A DNA stretch of 38,995 bases, taken from positions 1 through 38,995 of the IMG/VR virus record IMGVR_UViG_3300010371_000023, one strand, 5' to 3'. This stretch comes from a virus. Of this stretch, positions 8,838 through 15,727 are shown piece by piece. Each line of letters begins with the position of its first letter. The first letter of the stretch is position 1. Made by a program: the position numbers and the translations under genes. Below the pieces are notes generated by a model. That model saw only the letters and a program-made list of their open reading frames with translations, ran no database searches and had not been told where the DNA came from.

Positions 8838-10021
8838 TGTCTAGTGGTTTAGAAAATGATGTATTAGTTGCAGCCAACGTAAATTTTAATAATACCGGTG
8901 CTAAGCCTCACACAGGAATAATAACAACCGATGGTCAACTTTTAATAGGATCTACCGCAGCCCCAAAAATTCAGGCTGGTACTTTAACATCTACTGATTC
9001 TTCTATAACAATTGGATATTCTTCTCCAAATATTACATTACAGGTGGCAGGTGGTACAACAGTTGGTAAAACAATTACCGGAAACTCTGGTGGTGCTTTA
9101 TCTCCAACTGCAGGCAATTGGAATATACAAGGAACTGGAAGTATTACTACATCAGGAGCAGGAAGTACGTTAACAGGTCAATTGACAGGTTTAACAAATC
9201 ATAGTGTTCTAGTTGGTGCAGGCACAGCAACTATAACCAAAGTAGCTCCTTCGGCAACTAGTGGAGTACCTTTAATATCGCAGGGAGCTGCTGCGGATCC
9301 GGTTTTTGGAACCGCTGTGGTAGCTGGTGGTGGTACAGGTGCCACTACGCTTACAGGAGTTTTAACAGGTAATGGAACATCAGCTATAACAGCTAATGCA
9401 GTTACTAATCATGGTATTTTACTTGGAGGAGCATCCAATGCAGTATCAAGTTTAGCAGTTGCTACAAATGGGCAATTACCTATTGGTTCAACTGGAGCAG
9501 ACCCAGTTCTTGCAACTATTTCTCAAGGAAATGGTATTACTGTTACAAACGGAGCAGGAACAATTAGTATTGCTGGATTTGCAATACAACAAGTCAGAAC
9601 TTTGACTAGTTCTTTGCTGCATATAACCAGTACTCATACTGTAACAGAAGATGTTATTCCTCAAAATACCTATGGCACTGAAGTAATGACAGTGACAATT
9701 ACTCCAAAAAGTGCAACATCTATACTTATTATCGAAGTTCATGTATTTGGTTTTATAAATGCTGGTGGTGCATCTGCTGGTATGGGTCTTTTTCAAGATA
9801 GTACAGCAAATGCTCTAGCAATGGTTGCAACTAGCGTAGCATCAAACTATCACAATATAGTTATTAATCACAGTATGACATCAGGAACAACATCGGCTAC
9901 AACTTTTAAAATTAGAATATGGCCTGATGCTGCTAGCTTCGATGTTAATGGCGCTAATAACACCAGGGTCGGTGGAGGAGTTGCTTCAACATCAATAATC
10001 GTAACGGAATATGCAAGTTAA
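8837..10021 (+). CDS. tail-fibre-like protein E (394 aa)
   Basis: The start chosen is the ATG at 8837 that overlaps the previous stop (TAATG). An upstream in-frame ATG at 8801 lies inside the preceding gene and would add 12 unlikely residues. The protein has a repetitive Thr/Gly/Ala shaft (about residues 60-260) with units such as LTGNGTSAITAN and NHGILLGGASNAV, then a C-terminal domain of about 130 residues resembling a jelly-roll-like tip. It is the last gene of the fibre operon and ends at a small convergent gene and a terminator. Confidence 0.6.
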   Translation: MSSGLENDVLVAANVNFNNTGAKPHTGIITTDGQLLIGSTAAPKIQAGTLTSTDSSITIGYSSPNITLQVAGGTTVGKTITGNSGGALSPTAGNWNIQGTGSITTSGAGSTLTGQLTGLTNHSVLVGAGTATITKVAPSATSGVPLISQGAAADPVFGTAVVAGGGTGATTLTGVLTGNGTSAITANAVTNHGILLGGASNAVSSLAVATNGQLPIGSTGADPVLATISQGNGITVTNGAGTISIAGFAIQQVRTLTSSLLHITSTHTVTEDVIPQNTYGTEVMTVTITPKSATSILIIEVHVFGFINAGGASAGMGLFQDSTANALAMVATSVASNYHNIVINHSMTSGTTSATTFKIRIWPDAASFDVNGANNTRVGGGVASTSIIVTEYAS

Positions 10022-10206
10022 TCTTGATCGTGATATTTGTAATAAATGTCTTGATAAGCAGCTATTCTACCTAAAACATTGGCACCATCTTTACCAATTT
10101 TTTCGTTAAATTCCATGTTGTTGAATTCTTGGAAATGCTCGACCATTTTATTTTTCAAATATTCTTTCTCATGAATTAAAGTATTTGTTATACATATATC
10201 TATCAT
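10018..10206 (-). CDS. hypothetical protein (62 aa)
   Basis: A 62-residue, charged, probably helical protein on the minus strand. It has a good AAGGAG site about 5 bases before its ATG. Its end overlaps the last codons of fibre gene E on the other strand. It stands alone between the fibre operon and the rightward small-gene cluster. No family is recognised. Confidence 0.5.
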   Translation of the reverse strand: MIDICITNTLIHEKEYLKNKMVEHFQEFNNMEFNEKIGKDGANVLGRIAAYQDIYYKYHDQD

Positions 10207-10226
10207 ATACTCTCCTTAGTATGTGG

Positions 10227-10255
10227 GCCCCTGAGCGCATCAGGGGCACGTTTTT
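10227..10255 (+). terminator. Rho-independent terminator
   Basis: A perfect 8-bp GC-rich stem GCCCCTGA (10227-10234) / TCAGGGGC (10240-10247) with a 5-base loop, followed after ACG by TTTTT (10251-10255). It is well placed to end rightward transcription from the fibre operon before the next rightward gene at 10276. Confidence 0.85.
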
Positions 10256-10275
10256 AAAATCACAGGAACATTATC

Positions 10276-10461
10276 ATGACAGAAAAAAAAGATAAAGCTA
10301 AAAAGAAAATTTCAAAAGTTATGAAAGAATTCAAACACGGGGAACTTCATAGTGGTTCTAAACACGGCCCTAAAGTCACTAATCCTAAACAAGCAATTGC
10401 TATATCGCTTTCAGAGGCACGTAAATCTGGTGCAAAAATTAAAAAGCCAAAAGCAAAATAA
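10276..10461 (+). CDS. small basic protein, DUF6496-like (61 aa)
   Basis: A 61-residue, Lys-rich protein. Its core has the pattern MKEFKHGELHSGSKHGPKV followed by NPKQAIAISLSEARKSG, which I recognise as a small conserved family of unknown function (DUF6496-like) common in phage and bacterial genomes. A nucleic-acid-binding role is possible from its basic character but unproven. It is coupled to the next gene as TAATG. Confidence 0.65.
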   Translation: MTEKKDKAKKKISKVMKEFKHGELHSGSKHGPKVTNPKQAIAISLSEARKSGAKIKKPKAK

Positions 10462-10649
10462 TGTTAGATAAATTATATCACGCAATGCGATTAGATGAAG
10501 ATGATGGTTATGGAAGAACTTTAGCCTTGGTTGATATGCTTGAAAGAACTCTGAATAATATCAAACCAGGTAAGCTTAAAAATAATCAGAAAAGAATTGA
10601 GGCAATTGATGCCATCATAGAAATTTTAGAACATGAAAAAACAAAGTAG
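10461..10649 (+). CDS. hypothetical protein (62 aa)
   Basis: A 62-residue charged helical protein whose ATG overlaps the stop of the preceding gene (TAATG). Nothing diagnostic is visible in the sequence. It lies in a run of short rightward genes between the fibre terminator and the GroES-like gene. Confidence 0.5.
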   Translation: MLDKLYHAMRLDEDDGYGRTLALVDMLERTLNNIKPGKLKNNQKRIEAIDAIIEILEHEKTK

Positions 10650-10654
10650 GTATT

Positions 10655-10906
10655 ATGTCATCACCAAATCCGAATTTAATGGACTATCCTTCTTATATTG
10701 TTGAGAAGGCAAAATATGAGCGCAGAGCTAAAGAGTTTCAGGCTATGCATAATCCTATGAAAATGAGTCCATTTGAACAAATGCAAGCTAAGAAGGAAGT
10801 ACAAAATCGTAAAGATACAAGAAGTGATTATACTAGAGGAATTCAAGGTCGAGATGGTGGATGTACACCAGGACAGCAAGAATCTCAATTTGATACAATG
10901 TTTTAG
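10655..10906 (+). CDS. hypothetical protein (83 aa)
   Basis: An 83-residue polar protein rich in Met, Gln, Lys and Arg, with no hydrophobic core or membrane segment, probably partly disordered. An AGGT site precedes the start. No family is recognised. Its neighbours are equally short genes read in the same direction. Confidence 0.5.
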   Translation: MSSPNPNLMDYPSYIVEKAKYERRAKEFQAMHNPMKMSPFEQMQAKKEVQNRKDTRSDYTRGIQGRDGGCTPGQQESQFDTMF

Positions 10907-10913
10907 GGGATTT

Positions 10914-10991
10914 ATGAAAAAAAAAGAAGTTAAGAAAGAAGTAAAAGTCGTTAAAGAAAAAGAAAAAATGAAGATGAAGAAAGGGTGTTAG
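10914..10991 (+). CDS. tiny Lys/Glu-rich peptide (25 aa)
   Basis: A 25-codon frame with AGGGG about 5 bases before the ATG. The product is almost all Lys, Glu, Val and Met and ends in Gly-Cys. Its good ribosome site and tight spacing to the previous gene favour translation, but its composition gives no clue to function. Confidence 0.35.
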   Translation: MKKKEVKKEVKVVKEKEKMKMKKGC

Positions 10992-11056
10992 TGTTATAAA
11001 TTATTTGAACCGATGTAAAGCAGCGGTACATGAACCTTTTAAATGAGGTATAATTT

Positions 11057-11161
11057 ATGCAAATACCAAACGACGAATCAGACACAGTAATGTTCGGTCT
11101 TGCCTGCGTAGTGCTTGGCATGCTCATAGTAATTATTGTTGGTGGATTGTATTTAATGTAA
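11057..11161 (+). CDS. single-pass membrane peptide (34 aa), possible holin/antiholin
   Basis: A 34-residue peptide with an acidic N terminus (residues 1-10) and one hydrophobic segment (about 11-33) rich in Val, Ile, Leu and Gly. A GAGG site lies about 10 bases upstream, and TATAAT at 11049-11054 could be a -10 element, although no clear -35 is seen. It is followed directly by a lipoprotein gene. A membrane peptide plus lipoprotein pair is a possible lysis or superinfection-exclusion module. This is inference. Confidence 0.5.
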   Translation: MQIPNDESDTVMFGLACVVLGMLIVIIVGGLYLM

Positions 11162-11179
11162 CTTTAACCTAAGGAATGT

Positions 11180-11389
11180 ATGAAACTAATACAGATTGCT
11201 ATGCTTAGCCTAATGACCGGATGTGCAGGAATGGATTCATTCTTCAACAATGCTGAAGAAGTATTAACAGATGGTGTAGTTCAAGTCCAGGTTGATAAAG
11301 AGGCTTTTACCAATGATGATGTAAATGTGCATGTAGCGGTAGACATTATAAACAAAGACCAACCCGCCCCAGCTTCGGTAACGAAATAA
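11180..11389 (+). CDS. small lipoprotein (69 aa)
   Basis: A 69-residue protein with a lipoprotein signal peptide: Lys2, hydrophobic residues 3-12, then a lipobox LMTGC with the acylated Cys at residue 15. The mature part is about 54 residues, acidic and beta-prone, with no coiled coil. Phage lipoproteins act as outer-membrane spanin subunits or as superinfection-exclusion proteins of the Cor/Llp kind. A spanin partner with a long periplasmic part is not evident next to it. The AAGG site is about 6 bases upstream. Confidence 0.65.
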   Translation: MKLIQIAMLSLMTGCAGMDSFFNNAEEVLTDGVVQVQVDKEAFTNDDVNVHVAVDIINKDQPAPASVTK

Positions 11390-11404
11390 ATCACTTGATT
11401 AAAA

Positions 11405-11587
11405 ATGACACCAATTGAAAGGGAATATTTAAACAAATGTCCTTGTGGTTGTGAAGATAATCTTGAGGAAATTTATCCATTTATTTGTAATCATTGCAAA
11501 GGATTCTATGATTGTGATGTGGTAATCAATGGATTTTGTATTTGTCCAGAGTGCGAAAAAGATAAATATATTTTAGCTAAAATATAA
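11405..11587 (+). CDS. Cys-rich zinc-ribbon-like protein (60 aa)
   Basis: A 60-residue protein with three Cys groups (CPCGC near residue 12, CNHC near 30, CICPEC near 47), suggesting one or two zinc sites. The start lacks a clear Shine-Dalgarno site. It sits 8 bases before the GroES-like gene. A DNA- or protein-binding role is possible. No family is recognised. Confidence 0.5.
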   Translation: MTPIEREYLNKCPCGCEDNLEEIYPFICNHCKGFYDCDVVINGFCICPECEKDKYILAKI

Positions 11588-11595
11588 GGAAATCC

Positions 11596-11880
11596 ATGAG
11601 ACCATTAGGTAATCGAATATTAGTCAAAAGAATAGTTCCAGAAGCAAAGAAAGGCACCGTCTTGCTTATATCATCTGAAGAAAAGGTAAAGACTGGAATC
11701 GTGATTGAAATAGGACCAGGAAAGCCTGATAGAGATGGGTTTCCTATGAATATGAATGTATATAAAGACGATAGGATAATATTCCCGATGTATTCAGGAA
11801 CACCCGTCATCGTGGATGATACAAATGACGAGTATTTGATTATTTCCGCTGATGAAATTCTTGCTGTTTTGGAAGATTAA
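11596..11880 (+). CDS. GroES-like co-chaperonin
   Basis: A 94-residue protein, close to the usual 95-100 of GroES. It has the N-terminal RPLGNRILVKR strand, a segment at residues about 16-33 equivalent to the mobile loop with hydrophobic GTVLLI for GroEL contact, the GIVIEIGPGK turn, YKDDRIIFPMYSG (the GDIVIF strand of GroES) and the closing LIISADEILAVLE. AAGGA precedes the start. GroES caps GroEL. Phage versions such as T4 gp31 replace the host cap so that the capsid protein can fold. Here it probably helps fold the major capsid protein or another large virion protein (inference). Confidence 0.9.
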   Translation: MRPLGNRILVKRIVPEAKKGTVLLISSEEKVKTGIVIEIGPGKPDRDGFPMNMNVYKDDRIIFPMYSGTPVIVDDTNDEYLIISADEILAVLED

Positions 11881-13034
11881 CCATTTGTCCGATCTCGGAT
11901 AAGATTATTATATTTTTGAACCCTAAAATATATTAATTGCCAAGAACAACCTAATTTCTTTGCTATTTGATTCATATTCATACCGTTTTCCAATAAATTC
12001 TTTATATCATCATCAGAAACATTCTTATTCCTATTTTGCTTTATATCTTCCTTTCTTAAATTAACTCCACTTTTAATTAATTGGTATCTTAAAACATCTT
12101 GTTGTATTCCTGTTATTTTATATATTTCCGTTTGTGTTTTTCCTGAATTATATAAATCAATGATATTTTCTAGTAAACTAGGATCTCTTAAAAACATATG
12201 TTTAGTAAACTTAGATTCAAATGCTTTTTCAACAGATTGAAATCTTGTTAACTTTTTTCTTAGCATTTCAGGATTGACATCCAAAATCTTGGACCACATC
12301 GAAATTGAATGCGTTTCACCTTTATAAGTAACCTGAAAGCCATTTTTTAAACCAATATCAGTTCTGAATTGACTTTCTGAAATCATATAACAATTACCCG
12401 GATTAAATTCTTTACATCCATCTTTCAAACAAATGACATCTCCTTCTTGCCAGCCATTCTCAATAGCCCATTCATACATGTCCTTAGCGCCATTTCTCCA
12501 TAAATCGCAAACCGTAATTCCAATTCCTCCAAATTTAGGATAACTCACATTTTTTTCATTATAACATTTATGAATGAGAGCCGTTTTCATTGCATAAAAA
12601 CGACTCCCAGACAATAAATGCTTAGGAGGATACAAAGTTGTATTAATATGTTTAGATTTCATTTTTCTTCCCAAACATCCACAACTTTGTGATTTTCCTT
12701 GTCTTCCAAGACAATAAGATGAAACCAAACCTTCATTTCCACAATCACATTTGCAATGCCATTGTGTTTTATTAAAATTATCAAATTGTCTTTTTAAGAC
12801 AGTCCAACGACCAAATTTTCTACCAATTAAATCGATACCTCTTTTTCTTTCAAATACGCATTCCTTACATTCAAATTTATCTCCTCTATTTCTAAAATTT
12901 GCCGACCAGCAAGTAAAATTTTTTCCACAATCGCATTTGCATTTCCAATAAGTACCTCCAGATCTTATTTCGATTAGCTCTAAAACATTTACTCTGCCAA
13001 TTTTCCTTCCAGCATAATCAATAAATTTCGGCAT
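11877..13034 (-). CDS. HNH-like (homing-type) endonuclease with tandem zinc modules and HTH repeats
   Basis: A 385-residue protein. Two tandem N-terminal modules (residues about 9-62 and 70-123) share G(R/I)KxGRxxVL, WxCKCDCG and a later Cys pair (CKEC; CGC), as in zinc-binding repeats that precede phage HNH nucleases. Residues about 140-225 match the associated HNH-type domain (YPKFGGIGITVCDLW, then NPGNCYMIS), but the usual LDRID segment is replaced by CLKDG, so catalysis is uncertain. Residues about 235-280 resemble a modular DNA-binding motif, and two helix-turn-helix segments follow (about 297-330 and 350-380). The ATG overlaps the annealase stop (TAATG) with GGAAGG upstream, so it is the coupled last gene of the leftward operon. 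Confidence 0.75.
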   Translation of the reverse strand: MPKFIDYAGRKIGRVNVLELIEIRSGGTYWKCKCDCGKNFTCWSANFRNRGDKFECKECVFERKRGIDLIGRKFGRWTVLKRQFDNFNKTQWHCKCDCGNEGLVSSYCLGRQGKSQSCGCLGRKMKSKHINTTLYPPKHLLSGSRFYAMKTALIHKCYNEKNVSYPKFGGIGITVCDLWRNGAKDMYEWAIENGWQEGDVICLKDGCKEFNPGNCYMISESQFRTDIGLKNGFQVTYKGETHSISMWSKILDVNPEMLRKKLTRFQSVEKAFESKFTKHMFLRDPSLLENIIDLYNSGKTQTEIYKITGIQQDVLRYQLIKSGVNLRKEDIKQNRNKNVSDDDIKNLLENGMNMNQIAKKLGCSWQLIYFRVQKYNNLIRDRTNG

Positions 13035-13912
13035 TACTTACCTTCCGCTAGTTGGTTGATCTTCCATTCATTAAAATTAGGCTGAAACTTCTCTTCAAAT
13101 TGATTTATCGCCCCATGAATAATTTGAATCTTTGTCTTCTGCTTGTATGTATCTGCAAGCATATTGATGTATTTGTAAATCAAACCTTCATCTTCCCGAG
13201 CACACATACCACAAAGTTTTAACATTGCATCTTCTTGCTCTTCTTTAGTTTCAGGTAACTTTTCAGGTATTTTCTCAGGTGTAATAACGATATCAGGATT
13301 ATCTAAATTCTCGGCATTGATAATCGTAGAACTATTTGAAGCTTGTTGCATCTCTTCGTGAGTATAAACAGATGAAAAGTTAGCAGGAAATGCTTTGCGT
13401 AAAGCTAATGCTTCTGCACATTTCGCAGTTTGACTATTTGGCATCTTTGCCCAAAATGTATTAGGTTTTCCGTCGAATTTAGTTTGTACATATTCCGAAT
13501 AAAAAGCCGTTGCAGCTACTTCATGCCAAGAACCATCTTGTGTCTGTTTTTTAACATAAGCAGTAGCAGAAATCAATTTACCTTTATCATCAAATGTAAA
13601 TGTGGGTTCTCTTCCTGGCGCATATTTACCAGTTCTTTCAGCAATGAGTCTGTAACCATCTATACCAGTTTGTACGGTCATTGTTATTTTATTTTCTTTA
13701 TTATCTTTTCTAAGAACTGGATAAATCTGTTTCATGGTAGGGTCTAGACCACAATGTTTACATATATGCATAAACATAAGAAAATCTTCGTTTGATGCAC
13801 CCTTATTTTTGAAATATAAATTTTTAAGTAGTTCAACTTTATCTATGGCAAAATCAGCTATTTCTCTAGAAAGTTCATTTTTGGTTTGTGTAGCTGGAAG
13901 ATTGGCAGTCAT
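13034..13912 (-). CDS. bet: Bet/RecT-family ssDNA-annealing recombinase
   Basis: A 292-residue protein of the phage recombination Bet family. Residues about 25-190 hold the conserved core: GLDPTMKQIYPV, the VGIDGYR-equivalent QTGIDGYRLIAERTG, and the later TAKCAEALALRKAFP helix. The C-terminal third (about 200-290) is charged and probably recruits partner proteins. It anneals complementary single strands and works with an exonuclease for end-joining, repair and concatemer formation. The nuclease gene lies upstream in the same operon. The start has AAGGA about 5 bases upstream and is overlapped by a 19-codon leader frame. Confidence 0.88.
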   Translation of the reverse strand: MTANLPATQTKNELSREIADFAIDKVELLKNLYFKNKGASNEDFLMFMHICKHCGLDPTMKQIYPVLRKDNKENKITMTVQTGIDGYRLIAERTGKYAPGREPTFTFDDKGKLISATAYVKKQTQDGSWHEVAATAFYSEYVQTKFDGKPNTFWAKMPNSQTAKCAEALALRKAFPANFSSVYTHEEMQQASNSSTIINAENLDNPDIVITPEKIPEKLPETKEEQEDAMLKLCGMCAREDEGLIYKYINMLADTYKQKTKIQIIHGAINQFEEKFQPNFNEWKINQLAEGK

Positions 13913-13968
13913 AAAAATCCTTGTGTTAAATTGTATTGGTTAATAGTATCAAGGATGTCTAACTTCAT
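13909..13968 (-). CDS. 19-residue leader peptide coupled to the annealase start
   Basis: A 19-codon frame (MKLDILDTINQYNLTQGFL) with a strong AGGAG site (13981-13977) 8 bases before its ATG at 13968-13966. Its TGA overlaps the annealase ATG in the form ATGA. The ribosome site and exact overlap support translation. It may deliver ribosomes to the annealase start or serve as an attenuator. It is separated from the upstream nuclease genes by a GC-rich hairpin. Confidence 0.5.
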   Translation of the reverse strand: MKLDILDTINQYNLTQGFL

Positions 13969-14003
13969 AGATTAGACTCCTATTGTTAGTGGTTAATGTA
14001 CTT

Positions 14004-14031
14004 AGGCCAGGTCTGTTTCCTGGCCTTTTTT
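14004..14031 (+). terminator. Rho-independent terminator (rightward) inside the leftward operon
   Basis: Stem GGCCAGG (14005-14011) / CCTGGCC (14019-14025), extended by an A-T pair, with a 7-base loop, followed by TTTTTT (14026-14031) on the plus strand. As a terminator it acts on rightward transcription, although the flanking genes are leftward. Read leftward it is a strong hairpin with no following T-tract, lying in the leader of the annealase mRNA. Confidence 0.75.
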
Positions 14032-14230
14032 ATTCAAATGAAAAATATAAATTTTTCAAATCAATTTCTTCTTCAATGATCGAAAAAAAACCAGGAAAAA
14101 TCACATCAATATTAATTATTTTTCTTTTTGGCTTTATAGGTTTAATCGATAAAACTAAATTCAAATTGGTGTGATTCGAAATTTTCCAAAATCCAGTATG
14201 CATTTTTTCTACAGAAAAACCCGATTTCAT
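14030..14230 (-). CDS. hypothetical protein (66 aa)
   Basis: A 66-residue basic/hydrophobic protein whose ATG overlaps the nuclease stop (ATGA at 14230-14227), indicating translational coupling. No motif is recognised. Its stop codon overlaps the T-tract side of the hairpin at 14004-14031. It could be a small partner of the nuclease or annealase. Confidence 0.45.
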   Translation of the reverse strand: MKSGFSVEKMHTGFWKISNHTNLNLVLSIKPIKPKRKIINIDVIFPGFFSIIEEEIDLKNLYFSFE

Positions 14231-14793
14231 AAATCCTCCCAGTTAATCTCTTCTTTCCCGTTCTTGAAGCTGTGACGGTATACGTCTAGATATGCCTTGA
14301 ACAATGGAAAATTATATTCATATTCATAAATTTCAGGGTATTTACCATATTTATTTAACTTTACAAATGTACACCCTTCAATTTCTATATCCATGCATTT
14401 TGAAGCTAGGTATTGGTATGCAGAACCTTGCAGTTCCCACATTTTACTTTCTTTTAAAGATGTTTTAAAATCGAAAATCCTCCCATAAATGGGATTGGTT
14501 AAAAGATACCTATCGATTTCACCAGTAATCATTAATTCATCACAATAAAAACGAGGTGGAGCAGGTAATAACTTTTTATCTAAAGCCCAAAGTTTAAAAG
14601 AATCAATGTAGCCCTTATGTTCTGGTTCAGAAAAGTCACCAAGGCCATTTAATATTCCTTCAATCGCATTATGCACATCTGATCCTCTTGAACATGCCCT
14701 AGCTAAAATATCTGGTGGGATCTTATCCACACCAGAAGCAAAAGAAAGAACCGAGGTCACACGATCATAACCTTCCTTGATAATATCGCTCAT
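14227..14793 (-). CDS. PD-(D/E)XK (RecB/Cas4-like) nuclease
   Basis: A 188-residue protein with the RecB-type nuclease pattern: H41 and E45 in the first helix (RGSDVHNAIEG), GEID at 91-94 giving the metal-binding Asp, DFK at 108-110, and WELQGSAYQYL (about 119-129) giving the QxxxY motif. It is compact compared with lambda Exo or YqaJ proteins (about 220-320). It lies upstream of the Bet-family gene in one operon, the usual exonuclease-annealase pair (SynExo). It probably resects dsDNA ends to make 3' ssDNA for Bet. Confidence 0.82.
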   Translation of the reverse strand: MSDIIKEGYDRVTSVLSFASGVDKIPPDILARACSRGSDVHNAIEGILNGLGDFSEPEHKGYIDSFKLWALDKKLLPAPPRFYCDELMITGEIDRYLLTNPIYGRIFDFKTSLKESKMWELQGSAYQYLASKCMDIEIEGCTFVKLNKYGKYPEIYEYEYNFPLFKAYLDVYRHSFKNGKEEINWEDL

Positions 14794-14894
14794 GCCACCC
14801 CAACCTTGCTATAAGTAGCCTTACAAGCTAAACAAATACACGTCGACTTATACACAATCAATACCTTGCATCCGCAGTTATTGCATGCTGTCAT
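14790..14894 (-). CDS. zinc-ribbon microprotein (34 aa)
   Basis: A 34-residue frame with two Cys pairs (CNNCGC and CICLAC) fitting a minimal zinc ribbon. A strong GGAGG site precedes the start, and its TGA overlaps the nuclease ATG (ATGA). Its 5' end overlaps the preceding gene by 17 bases. It could be a small DNA-binding accessory of the recombination operon. Confidence 0.6.
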   Translation of the reverse strand: MTACNNCGCKVLIVYKSTCICLACKATYSKVGVA

Positions 14895-15183
14895 ATTGGG
14901 CCTCCCCATCTCTTTCTTCTTTTTCTCTTCGATAACAATCTCGGAAATTTAAGAAATCGCCTTCTAAGGCCCAAAAATGTATTTCACTTAATTCTAAGTC
15001 CTGTGCTATCTTTAGCGCGCTCTCTTGTTCTTCAATCCAAGATGAGAATAACATATTTGAAAAGTCCTTGATTAAGCTGGGATGAACCAATTTTGCAATT
15101 ACATATTCAGCATGCATTGCATAATCATTCATCTCAGCTAGTATCAGCTGCTTCTCGTTGTCAAAGTCTGGTTCATTTCTCAT
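14878..15183 (-). CDS. hypothetical protein (101 aa)
   Basis: A 101-residue acidic helical protein (rich in Glu, Leu and Ala), with no membrane segment or Cys pairs. Its ATG overlaps the stop of the preceding 58-residue frame. It belongs to the run of short genes leading to the nuclease. Families of such acidic early proteins often inhibit or modify host proteins, but nothing specific can be said here. Confidence 0.6.
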   Translation of the reverse strand: MRNEPDFDNEKQLILAEMNDYAMHAEYVIAKLVHPSLIKDFSNMLFSSWIEEQESALKIAQDLELSEIHFWALEGDFLNFRDCYRREKEERDGEAQYDSMQ

Positions 15184-15356
15184 AACATGTACTCCTGAAT
15201 AGATTTAAGGTCATTCGCCAATCTATACATTTCCCAGCTATATCTTTCAAGCTGTAATGCAATCTTGTCGCATAATCTTTTGTCTTCGTTGGCTACTTCA
15301 TCAAGCCTCTTACATAAGAGATTTGAAGTTTCGATTAATTCTTCAATGTTTGTCAT
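15180..15356 (-). CDS. hypothetical coiled-coil protein (58 aa)
   Basis: A 58-residue frame starting at ATG 15356-15354 with GGAG about 6 bases upstream and ending in TGA that overlaps the next ATG. It is helical and charged throughout with Leu at heptad-like spacing, so a small coiled coil is likely. No family is recognised. Confidence 0.6.
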   Translation of the reverse strand: MTNIEELIETSNLLCKRLDEVANEDKRLCDKIALQLERYSWEMYRLANDLKSIQEYML

Positions 15357-15364
15357 ATATACTC

Positions 15365-15634
15365 CTAATAAGCAAATTTAAGTTGATTTTGTAGGATTGT
15401 AATACAATTCTTACATCCTTCTATTTTCCTTTCCTCCGTATGTTTTGGAAGACTAGATTCAAGTTTTGCTAACATTTCTTTTGCATCTTCAACAGTCATT
15501 TCTTTGTTAAAAATTGTCATGTATTTTTTTGATGAAGGAATCATTTTTTCATGTGGGTTGTAACCTTCACCACCTTCATTCATAAAGTCATTATATTTTT
15601 TCCATTCTGGATTTATTTTTAATGCCTTCCACAT
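15365..15634 (-). CDS. hypothetical protein (89 aa), first gene of the leftward recombination operon
   Basis: An 89-residue protein with a charged helical C-terminal half and a single Cys pair (CKNC) near residue 74. It is the promoter-proximal gene of the leftward operon, divergent from the XRE regulator at 15728. First genes of early operons are often host-takeover proteins, but that cannot be shown here. Confidence 0.55.
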   Translation of the reverse strand: MWKALKINPEWKKYNDFMNEGGEGYNPHEKMIPSSKKYMTIFNKEMTVEDAKEMLAKLESSLPKHTEERKIEGCKNCITILQNQLKFAY

Positions 15635-15727
15635 ATTTGCTCCTTGACTTAAATGTTGTTGATGAATTTAAATATATCGCAACATGGAATTTAACGCAAC
15701 GCATTTATAAAAAAAAAGAAGGAAATT
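15635..15727. promoter_or_regulatory. divergent control region at the XRE regulator
   Basis: This 93-bp AT-rich region lies between the leftward recombination operon and the XRE gene. TTGACT (15644-15649) is a possible rightward -35, with an AT-rich -10 zone (TTTAAATATA) about 17-20 bases later. Two CGCAAC units (near 15679 and 15695) and a flanking TGTTG could be regulator half-sites. An AAGGA ribosome site serves the XRE gene. The promoter assignment is tentative. Confidence 0.4.

Noticed and set aside
9488-9796. 102-codon antisense frame in fibre gene E
   Set aside because: Lies fully inside a well-supported fibre gene. It is Cys/Ser/Asn-rich in a way expected from the reverse of repetitive Thr/Ala codons, with no ribosome site.
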